A stretch of 64,000 nucleotides of DNA, taken from positions 868,001 to 932,000 of the forward strand of contig CP114124.1 in assembly GCA_029959195.1 (NCBI GenBank), read 5' to 3'. The notes under the pieces were generated by a model. That model saw only the letters and a list, made by a program, of their open reading frames with translations, did no database searches and had not been told where the DNA came from. The position numbers and the translations under genes are program-made. The stretch is from Dictyophora rubrovolvata (Eukaryota > Basidiomycota > Agaricomycetes > Phallales > Phallaceae). This document shows, piece after piece, positions 45,417-54,479 of this stretch; position 1 is the first letter of the stretch; every line of letters starts with the position of its first letter.

Positions 45417-45924
45417 GGGTTTTGGATAGTTGCGAAAGTGAATTCAAGCTCCGAGGGACATATTGTGGGATTAGGGAATCTTCGGAACATTTACCCTAAT
45501 TTTTGCCAAATATAGATTTTGGTGTGCAACACCGTCCCCTTATTTTCCTACATTTATCTTCGGTTCTGGTCTATTTTATTTATTTCCATATTTCTTGTAT
45601 TCTATCCCATCTCTTGGATTTCCCTCTCCTTCCGTATTCCCATTTTCCCTTCAACGGGCGCTGAGTGCCTGTTCTCATCAGAGCCATGGCCTAGGCCCCA
45701 GCTAAAAGTCCAGGACCAGCGTGTATCTGCGTCCAGTCCATGAACCGAAGGCCACGTGTGGCCTTCGCCGTTTTTCATAGTATATAGTTAGTAGCCCTAG
45801 AGGAGGGATCCCTAAGTTTGTTCTCTTAGGATCCCCTCCCTCTAGGTGAGTTAGTATTATTCCTAGAATATATTTTGCTTAGGATCCCCTCCCTCTAGTC
45901 TGAGTGAGTAGCCCTGACAGCTAT

Positions 45925-48294
45925 ACCTTAAGGCGGAGAAATGCGAGTTCTGCAAGACCAAGATTGAGTACCTCAGGATGGTCATATCCGAGAATGCTGT
46001 TGAAATAGATCCTGTGAAAGTCTCGGGTGTTAGAGATTGGCCTGTCCCAAGAAACGTCACTGAAGTTCAATCCTTCCTCGGTTTCACTAACTTCTATCAT
46101 CGTTTCATCAAAGACTTCTCTCATATCGCACTCCTGATGTTTGGTCTGACCAAAAAGGACACCTTGTTCGTCTGGTCCGACAATTGTCAGCAAGCCTTCG
46201 ATGCACTCAAGCTCTCAATCACTTTGGCTCCCATCTTGCTCATCCCAGACCCTGCTAAACCCTACAAGGTGGAGGCAGACAGCTCCGACTTTGCTTCTGG
46301 CACAGTTCTCTTGCAGCTATCAGACGAGGACAGTAAATGGCACCCAGTCGTGTTCTTCTCGAAAGCTCTGAGCCCCGTAGAATGCAACTACAAGATTCAT
46401 GACAAGGAGATGCTGGTGATAATTCAAGCCTTGGAAGAATGGCGACACTTTCTGGAAGGCACAGGTCACCCCATCAACATTCACACTGACCATAAGAACT
46501 TAGAGTACTTTATGACCGCTCGCAACCTCAATTGTAGACAAGCTTGGTGGTCAGTCTATCTTGCCCATTTCGACTTCACCCTCCAGCACATCCCGGGTAA
46601 GTCAATGGGGAAGCCTGATAGCCTCTCTCGACATGCTGATCATGGATCGGGAAAGGACAATAACCAAGGGATCACCCTTATCCAACCCAAGATGTTTGTG
46701 ATCAATGCCCTGCAAACATTCCGTATCCGAGGAGAAGAGGAGGACTTCCTACGTCAGATTCGCAAGGCCAATCAAGAAAGCAAGCATGAGGATAGTGTTT
46801 CCAAAGCCGTTGCTTCTTTCCGAGCCCTCGGTGGTTGTTTGGTTCATACCAGCGAATAGTCTGAAGATCAGGACGTTCTCTACTACCGTGGTAAGATCTA
46901 CGTTCCAAATGTTGAAGATCTGCGACGAGAAATCGTTGCATGTCATCATAATACCAAGGTCAGTGGTCATTCTGGTCATTTCAAAACTCTGGAACTAGTT
47001 TCTTGAACCTTTTGGTGGCCAGGTGTGTCTCAATACATCCAACGGTACATTAAAGCCTGCGATCTCTGCTTGCGTACGAAAATAGCTTGCCACGCACCCT
47101 TTGGCAAGTTGCACCCCACTGAGACACCATACTGTCCTTGGGAGTTCATATCTGTCGATTTTATCATGGAACTCCCAGAATCTAATGGGTATGATGCCAT
47201 CCTCTCTGTGGTAGATTCGCTAACCAAACGAGTTCATTTCATTCCCATGTTCACCACCATTGACGCATCTGGTCTCATGAGTCTATACCTGCAACATGTG
47301 TGGAAGCTGCATGGCCTCCCTGACAAGATCATCTCCGACAGAGGGCCACAGTTTGTGGCACGCTTCACAAAGGAAATCTCTCGACTCCTTGGCATTCGAC
47401 TTGCCACATCCACAGCCTACCATCCCCAAACCGATGGTCAGACTGAGAGAGTTAATGTGGAAGTCAAACAGTACCTCCGACTCTTCACCTCAGAATGACA
47501 GGATGACTGGGATAGGCTGCTTCCCATGGCCGAGTTCGCATACAACAACCACGTACACTTGGCGACGCAAGTGACACCTTTTGAGTTGGATACAGGCCGT
47601 CAACCGCATATGGGCTTCGAACCTCATATCCCTGAATCAAAAATCGAGTCTGTCAACGAGTTCAAAGACTGTATGTCATTGACTATTGAAGAAGCCAGAG
47701 CTGCTATCATCAAGGCCAAGGATGACATGGCCAAGTACTATGATCATAAACGACTCCCGACTCCCGAGTATAAGATTGGTGACAAGGTCTATCTCAATGC
47801 CAGTGACATTCACACCACCAGGCCTTCTGTGAAGTTGTCCCATTGTTTCCTAGGGCCTTTTCCTATAGCAGCAAAAGTCAGCTCTCATTCATATCGTCTA
47901 CTCCTGCCCAAATCGGTGTCATAGCTTCATCCAGTCTTTCATGTCGTGAAGTTATGCCCAAGAACAGAAGATACCATCCCAGGTTGTCATTCTCGAGCCC
48001 CTCCTCCTCCCGAGATTCGCGATGATGGAGAACATTATGTTGTGGAAGAGGTCTTGGATAGTCGAGTCTAACAGAGCAAACTCGAATTTAAGGTTCATTG
48101 GGAAGGTTATGGCCCGGAGCATGATCAATGGGTACCAGAGAAGGACCTTGCAGCCCCCGATCTCTTGGGTAAATTCTATCAAGAGCATCCTGATGCACCA
48201 TGTGTGATAAATGGTCTGTTGTTCTGTCCACAGCCAATCTGACCTTGGGAGAGACTGCAGGTGTCGGGTCGACACCTGGTCGAAGGGGGGGTGG
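45925..48294 (+). other. Chromovirus RT end, RNase H, integrase and chromodomain-like region
   Basis: RT thumb (VQSFLGFTNFYHRFIKDFSH), RNase H (VEADSSDFASGTVLLQLSDE; INIHTDHKNLEYF), the integrase zinc-binding end (CDLCLRTK), the catalytic core with WEFISVDFIMELPESNGYDA and IISDRGPQFVARFTKEISRL, YHPQTDGQTERVN, and near 48.05-48.2 kb words typical of a chromodomain (FKVHWEGYGPEHDQWVP in one frame). The polypurine tract CGAAGGGGGGGTGG (48281-48294) directly precedes the 3' LTR. Several small breaks. Fossil. Confidence 0.88.
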
Positions 48295-48701
48295 TGTCAG
48301 GGTATGCTAGCGTCGTCCCCTTATTTTCCTTCGTTTATCTTCAGTTCTGGTTTATTTTATTCATTTCCTTATTTCTTGTATTTTATCCCATCTCCTGCAT
48401 TCCCCCTTCCTTCCATATTCCCTTCTTTCCCTCCAACGGATGCTGAGTGCCCGTTCCCATCAGAGCCATGGCCTAGGCTCCGGCTAAAGATCCGGGACCG
48501 GCACATATCTGTGCCCAGTCCATGAACTGAAGGCCATGTATGGCCTTCACCGTTTTTCATAGTATATAGTTAGTAGCCCTAGAGGAGGGATCCCTAAGTT
48601 TGTTCTCTTAAGATCCCCTCCCTCTAGGTGAGTTAGTTAGTATTTATCCAATACAGTTACTTAGGATCCCCTCCCTCTAGTCTGAGTGAGTAGCCCTGAC
48701 A
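48295..48701 (+). repeat. 3' LTR of the chromovirus
   Basis: 407 bp, TGTCAGGG...CCCTGACA. Same architecture as the 5' LTR (TATA-like box, hairpin, AAGTTTGTTCT). It differs from the 5' LTR by scattered substitutions and short indels, so it is not a very recent insertion. Confidence 0.92.
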
Positions 48702-49440
48702 TGTGCAGTAGTGCTTATGACTTAGAATAATAAAAATACGAAGACAACTAGTCTTTGTGCATATATGTAACGAATCCATTACAGGCTTCATACCATAGGC
48801 TGGAATGAGCTTGTTCAGATTGATAGAGTTTATACATAGAAAAAATAAAATATCAAGTTTTGATAGTGACAGAAGTTGTTGTTCTCATAATGAAAGAAAT
48901 CATTGCTCTGTAGTGATTTAAACTGCAGTCTTCGTAACCTGACGAGTATACTATCTATAGGATTTCTTTTAGAGCAACTGTTGTTAGTGACTTGGCTCAG
49001 TTGAATAGTGCCATTAGTTAGGCTCCCATGGTTGTTTGGTTCAATTCATATGCATGCCTGAATTTTTTACCGCCACTGGGCAGGTTCACTGTGGGACTTT
49101 TTTTGTTAATCCCGATAGTCTAGCCTTTATTTTCTAATATGCTATTCAGAGGACTTTTTATTAAGACACTATGTACAATAAAAGCGACTATTTCTAAGTT
49201 TTTTACTACTCCTTTTTAAGCGTCGGTGTCCGAGGTCTGCATTGATAGGCGAAAAACGCCCTCAGATCTATCAGATGAGTCGGAGTCATCGACTAAAAAC
49301 CCTCAGCTACCAGCATGAAAGGATAAGAAAAAGGGACAAACGTTCACAGCGAATCAACAGTAAAAACACACGTCTGAACCAACGACCAAGGAGTAGATGA
49401 AAGACAGTAAGGGAGGGGAAAAAGACGGTCGTGTTCGCGT
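48702..49440. other. AT-rich intergenic region, nothing recognised
   Basis: About 740 bp between the chromovirus 3' LTR and the trypsin-fold gene. A weak tRNA-like stretch on the minus strand near 48.92-48.96 kb was considered and not accepted. The last 200 bp probably hold the 3' UTR of the minus-strand gene. Confidence 0.5.
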
Positions 49441-51254
49441 TTAGTCGGAGAAGAAGGTCGTGCGGTTGAAGTCGGCATGCGGATAGTGTCCTTGGAGTTG
49501 CTCGACGGCCCACCAGGCAGGAGTGCCGTAGGTGACATGGCTGCTGAGACCTTTTGGCATGCCGGAGTGGAGGATAGCGAGCATACGACCATCGCCAGTG
49601 AAGATGAGCGAGCCCGAGTCGCCCTTTGCGGAAAAGTTGCCGGACGTCTTACTATAGTTGTAAACGGCCACTTCGATAGACTCTTTACCAAACTCATCGC
49701 AAAGATAAGCCTCCAGTCCGGAATAGCGTCCCACCGTAAAGTCGGTGGTGTTGCCATCCTTCCCGACGATGTAAAGGGGATACCCATTCTCGTCGTAACA
49801 GTCGGGCATAGCTAGGAGCTCGCGCGTAACAACACCCTGGATCTTGAGCAGGCCATTGGAGGGGAACTTGATCCCGGACGGATTGGAGTTATTAGGCCAG
49901 AAGATAGCGTCGAGTTCGTGGGAAGTAAATTTATTTCCTGAAGGTTATATTTAATGAGGCGAGGTAGATATTCATGAGAGAGATGAGACAAAAACACACC
50001 AAGTTCGACGACGTTGCCCTGGAAGTTATCCTTGAACTTCTGAGAATCAAGCTCGACGGTGCCGATGTCCCGAGTGTAATGGCGATCGTCGACATTGATG
50101 GAGATGCTGGGTGCCCAGTCAACGAAGCCGATGTTTCGACGCGCAATGTCGTGCCATTGAGTATTGACCTCCTTGAAGAACGCCTGGAGCTTGACGTTGT
50201 TCCTGTTCACCTTGTTTAACTGACCTTTCTTAATCTCCAAGGCATCCTCGTCCTCTTCCGCCTGCTCCTCGTTCTCGCTCTTCGGCTTGGCCTCCAGTCG
50301 CGCAATCTCTTCAGCCAAGCGGACGGCCTCGGCGACATTCTTAGTGACCAAGGCTCTGATCTCATCGATGGAGCGCTGGAATCGACGGAATCCGCAGACT
50401 CGAACGTATTGGCGAGGGGCGCCACCGCCCATAAACTGGTAGTTCACGGCCGTATCCTCGCGGAGGACGTGCTTGTTGCTGACGGCGAGGACTCTGGCAC
50501 TAGGCTCGCCATTCTTGTCCCGGTTCTCGTGGAAGAAGAAGGAGACGGAACCCTGAGCATCCGCTTCCTCCCTCTCCTTGGTAGCGATAGGCATTCCCAG
50601 CACGGCTGTGAAGGGGCGACGGACGTAGTGGGTTGGGTTGGTTTCGTCGGCGACGCGCATAAGGGCCGGACCCAACAGCTTCTGCACGGAGCCCTCGTAC
50701 CATTCGACAACAGCACGCTCGACCTTATGCTCCTTGAGAATATGGAGAATGTCGGGCGAAGCGTCACGGGCGTTCTCGGCACTGGTGGTGTGGGGACGGG
50801 TGGCAATCCAGATGACAATCGGGCCTAGAGTCTTCTTCCCGTCCTCGTCGCGGGTGGAGAAGCGAGCTGCCTTGAGGGCAGAGTACTTAATGCCGCGTTT
50901 CTTGAATAAGGCAACTATCATCGGGGCAACGATATGCCAGACCGCGTTGAGAGGCGTTCCGAAGACTCCTTCGGCGGTCTTGACAGGGAGCTCAGACCAC
51001 CTGGTCCCAGGAGGAGGAACCGGGAAGGGATTAGACTCGAGGTCCGAGCGGTAAAGAAGCTCGGGAGGGTCCATAGAGATGCCGTGCCAGTAATGAACCT
51101 TCTCGAATTCGGAGATAAGGTGGGGGGGGACAACGGTAGCATCCGAAGCGATGCTAAGCTGAGAGAAGGGTGTCGAAGCATCGCTCAAGGCGGGGGAGGT
51201 AGGGGAATATTTGAGAGTTCCTTGTTGGGCCGAGAGGCTTTGACACTCCAACAT
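49441..51254 (-). CDS. Trypsin-fold serine protease-like protein with charged helical insert
   Basis: Belongs to a basidiomycete family usually left hypothetical. The long first exon (to about 50000) begins near MLECQSLSAQQGTLKYSP (51254; an in-frame ATG at 51278 also exists). It contains KVHYWHGISMDPPELLYRSD, GPIVIWIATRPHTTSAENAR, a likely catalytic His in RVLAVSNKHVLREDTAVNYQ, a charged helix (VRLAEEIARLEAKPKSENEE, about 50.22-50.35 kb) and INVDDRHYTRDIGTVELDSQ with candidate Asp residues. One 50-60 bp intron joins VELG to NKFTSHELDAIFW. The second exon has GRYSGLEAYLCDEFGKESIE and the nucleophile motif FSAKGDSGSLIFTGDGRMLA, ending at 49441. About 590 residues. GC content and codon use are clearly higher in G/C than the neighbouring genes. 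The fold is inferred from the His and GDSGS context. Confidence 0.7.
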
Positions 51255-51278
51255 AAATAAGGTCAGCCCTAAACACAA

Positions 51279-51652
51279 AGTGGTAAGTGGGATAAATGCG
51301 GAAAGAAACTGAGAGAGACTCGCCTCCTAAAAGTTTGGGGTTTGCCCTCGTAGTCTCGATCGTCAGTCTGATGGACTCGAAAGCGCCTACAAGGGGGACG
51401 ATAAGTGAGGGATAGACGTGCACAATGACCAAGGGACTCGCCATCGCCCAGGAGGCCGGCCTTGGTCAAGTAGTCGTCGTCAAGTTGGATGACTTCTACA
51501 GAAAACGCTCAACGCTCGTAAGTGGAACAGACAAGAGGAAAGACTGGCAGCACCCACTCTTCTCATCTTCATCGTCATCCATGTTAGATATGTTCACGCT
51601 AGTGGCAAGACGAGTCGCCAGCGCTTAAATTCATGTTAAGTTTTACCAAGTT
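51279..51652. other. Upstream region of the trypsin-fold gene
   Basis: GC-rich on the left, changing to AT-rich near 51.6 kb. It could contain an extra 5' exon of the minus-strand gene, but no convincing start with splice sites was found. It ends at the border of the duplicated GUT1 segment. Confidence 0.4.
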
Positions 51653-51896
51653 CTGTCGCCGCCTTTGAATTCACATCAAGTCAGCTGGACAACAGGAACT
51701 TTTGGTCTGCGGAAGACATGGGAAGGCGGTCTTCGGGCTTGATTCAGCCAGTTCCAAACCGGACCGTCAGAACAACAGAGCGTCGCGTTTCGCGTGCGTC
51801 ACGTGGGCATAGATTACGAGCATTCTTATTACATATTAACGGTCTCGAAAGGAGCTGGGATGGGACACTCAGTTTCCTTCTTCACTGCTATCCGTC

Positions 51897-54112
51897 ATGT
51901 CCCTCAAACAGGGCAACTTCATTGGTGCATTAGATGCTGGAACAACGTGCGTTACATCTTCTCGTCTTGTCAAATATCGTCCTAGCCGTCTTTCTTTCAG
52001 ATCCGTGCGATTTATGGTATTTGATCAATATGCCAATATCATCTGCCAACACCAGCTTGAATTTACTCAGCACTATGAGCATCCTGGGTAAGTTACTTTT
52101 CATTTACTTGCGTTAAAAACTCATTTTCATTTTACAAATCAGTTGGCATTCACATGACGCCGCGGAAATTCAAGAAGTAGCTGAGAAATGTATCGATGAG
52201 ACCGTGAAACAGCTTGAGAACGAAGGCTGGGACAGAGCCAGCATCAAAACCATAGGTTTTATCAGCCTTCCCTTTTCAGTTTCAGTGGGACGTCTCTGAT
52301 TATCTTTAATTCAGGGATCACTAATCAACGAGAAACCGCTGTTGTCTGGAGCCGCAAGACCGGTAAACCTCTCTGCCGTGCTATCGTCTGGACCGACAGT
52401 CGTACGAAAGGAATTGTCGCCCATTTCGAGAGAAAATTAAACGAAGAGGGTATTGAGGTATCACCAAATGAGTTTAAGAAAGGAAAAGATGCCCTCGGTG
52501 ACATGTAGGTGTTTCTTGAATGGACAAATGGACATATCTCATACAGCAGTAAACTGATCAATTTTGTTCCAAAGTTGTGGGTTGCCCCTCTCTACGTACT
52601 TCTCTGGTGTCAAAGTTCGCTGGATGATCGATCATCATCCTGAAGTAAAGGAAGCGCATGATACAGACGATCTTGCGTTTGGAACAGTCGAGTCTTGGAT
52701 AGTTTATGTTTGTTTTCCATTCAGCAATATTCCGGACTGTTGGGCTTAGTTCAATCTTAGAACCTTACCGGTGGTGTGAACGGTGGCATTCATATAACAG
52801 ATCCTACCAATGCCTCGCGTACCCTTCTGATGAACCTCCGTTCACTGGAATGGTCTTCGCCTCTCTTACAGTTTTTTGGGTTTAGACCCTCGATTCTTCC
52901 CAAAATTTTGTCCTCGTCTGAAATTTATGGTACAATTCATTCGGGCGCATTGAAAGGCGTCAAGGTTTCGGGCGTCGTTGGTGACCAGCAAGGCGCCTTA
53001 GTCGGAAATAAATGCTTTAAACAAGGAGAAGCTAAATGTACTTACGGAACTGGTAAGCAACTTTCTCTGCTATTGTTACAACGAGTCCTGAATTCAGTTT
53101 TCAGGTGCATTTTTACTGTTCACCACTGGGCATGAACCCGTCGAAAGTCAAAATGGACTCATTAGTACCGTAAATATTCCTCTTCAATAGCTGATGCATC
53201 AGGATCTCAAATGACATTGCAGGTTGCGTATTTATCGGGTCAAAATGCCAAACCGGTATATGCTTTGGAGGGCAGTAGCAAGTTGACTTTTTTTCGTGTT
53301 CAATCACTTCTGGTTCAATCTGTTTTGCAGTCGCGGTTGCTGGCAGCGCCATTAAATGGTTCGTAAATTGGTGCCGTCTGATCGATTGCCAAATAAAACC
53401 TTAATAACCAGGCTTCGTGACCAAATGGGTCTGATTTCCTCCGCGGCAGAAATTAATACGCAGGCTAGTTCCGCTGAAGACACCGGTGGTGTTTACTTTG
53501 TTACGGCATTTAATGGTCTCCTTGCACCGTACTGGGATCCGGGAGCAGGAGGCTTATTGATAGGTAGGGGGCGCGCCCCGATTTTGCTCTCGTCTTTTTT
53601 TTTGCCTGATTTGACGACGGCAGGCTTGAGCCCTTACACCAAACCTGGCCACATCGCCCGTGCCACGTTGGAAGCCAACGCTTACCAAACCAGGGCTATC
53701 CTCGAAGCCATGAAGCTCGATTCCAAGGTTGATCTTAAACATCTTAAAGTTGATGGTGGAATGACCAATGGTGATATGGCCATGCAAATTCTGGCGGATA
53801 TCGGAGGGTTTGAAGTTTTGAGACCTGAAATGCGAGAGTACGTCAATGTAACTGATGGTATGGTCTCTTTTTGATAGACTTTATAAATCTAGATCAACTG
53901 CTTTGGGTGCTGCTATTCTTGCTGGAGCTGCTATCGGTTTTTCAGGATGGGATATTGAGAAGCCTGAGACTTTAGCTGAAGTGAACACTCAGGGAAGCAG
54001 GACCTTCCAACAATCCATTTCCGATGGTGACAGGGAAAGAAGATATAAAGGATGGCAGCGTGCTGTTGAACGATCTAAGGGCTGGGCTGAGGCAACGGCT
54101 GACGACGAATGA
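51897..54112 (+). CDS. GUT1: Glycerol kinase, copy 2
   Basis: Near-identical duplicate of the gene at 26485-28699, on the opposite strand. All exons and motifs are present ([57 protein letters not shown], same C-terminus ending at 54112). The few amino-acid changes include a Val/Leu change in [11 protein letters not shown]. At the intron after ALEGS the donor reads GCAAGT (53277-53282) where copy 1 has GTAAGT; GC-AG introns are a known functional minority class, so the gene may still be spliced. No premature stop seen. Whether it is expressed is unknown; it has its own duplicated upstream 240 bp. Confidence 0.9.
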
Positions 54113-54331
54113 TACAAACCCAACTGAAGTATATAAATTTTGTATTTGCCGGGTATTTATTATATAAATACGTTGTATACATAGGCATGAATTGCTCATG
54201 GGTGCTTTAGGGAGATTTCGCGAGATTCGCATTACTGTCCGAGTGTCCACCGAGAGACGGTAGACTAACGTGAAACTCCATATCAATTGTTTCCGCTGAC
54301 TTTGACGAATGGCGGCCACGACTTCCCAGCT

Positions 54332-54465
54332 ATGGGTCATCTTATCACACTTGCTACGCAAGTCCAGTCTTGTATCTTATATTATATCACAGTCTTACCG
54401 ACGCCCTTCAGAGGAGCAGCGCCACTAATTCAAAGTATAATCCATCGAGCACAACTATTCATTTA
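54332..54465 (+). pseudogene. QNS1: QNS1 5' fragment (first exon and intron)
   Basis: Copy of the QNS1 start: MGHLITLAT followed by the GCAAGT donor and most of the first intron, then the sequence diverges before the second coding exon. It cannot encode an NAD synthetase. It marks the breakpoint of the segmental duplication. Because QNS1 and GUT1 lie in tandem, the fragment sits just downstream of the GUT1 copy. Confidence 0.88.
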
Positions 54466-54479
54466 TGGAATTGTTGTTT

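Larger units (their letters stand above)
42585..45531 (-). mobile_element. Two-ORF element, copy B3 (2.95 kb), inserted in an LTR
   Basis: On the plus strand it runs TGTAAGCTTC...TGTGCAACA, flanked by CCAT (42581-42584) and CCGT (45532-45535), a 4-bp duplication with one mismatch. It is very similar to B1 along its length. ORF1 corresponds to 44967-45416 (minus) and the ORF2 region to 43368-44560 (minus); the latter is split by a 601-bp insertion. Fossil, with that insertion and a few smaller breaks. Confidence 0.8.
42152..45919 (+). mobile_element. Solo LTR carrying two further nested insertions
   Basis: An LTR of the same Ty3 family inserted in the RT region with the 5-bp duplication GCTAT (42147-42151 and 45920-45924). 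Its own sequence is now in three parts: 42152-42163, 42575-42584 and 45532-45919. A second LTR (42164-42569) and a two-ORF element (42585-45531) sit inside it. Confidence 0.88.
33872..48701 (+). mobile_element. Ty3/gypsy chromovirus, broken and multiply interrupted
   Basis: One LTR retroelement spread over 14.8 kb. 5' LTR 33872-34268; gag with zinc knuckle; protease, RT, RNase H and integrase; chromodomain-like end; purine tract; 3' LTR 48295-48701. Without the four insertions (34813-37157, 37459-37947, 38238-40884, 42152-45919) it would be about 5.5 kb, normal for the family. The segments continue one another at the insertion borders, and the target duplications show the order of events. Besides the insertions it carries several small breaks and is surely dead. 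The bases flanking the two outer LTRs do not match, so the outer ends have probably been recombined. Confidence 0.92.
51653..54465. repeat. Inverted segmental duplication, arm 2 (GUT1 locus)
   Basis: Reverse complement of 25815-28950. It begins at CTGTCGCCGCC and ends in the copy of the QNS1 first intron. It lacks about 300 bp of the QNS1-GUT1 spacer. The two arms lie about 22.7 kb apart, with the arrestin-like gene, the transposon island and the trypsin-fold gene between them. Confidence 0.93.

Noticed and set aside
48915-48970. tRNA-like stretch on the minus strand (GATAGTATACTCG ... AGTTTAAATC)
   Set aside because: It loosely recalls an A box and B box, but the T-loop consensus is poor and I could not form an acceptor stem.
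50409-51260. Plus-strand open frames of 108-139 residues opposite the trypsin-fold gene
   Set aside because: High GC content keeps the opposite frames open by chance; the minus strand has recognisable motifs and the plus strand has none.
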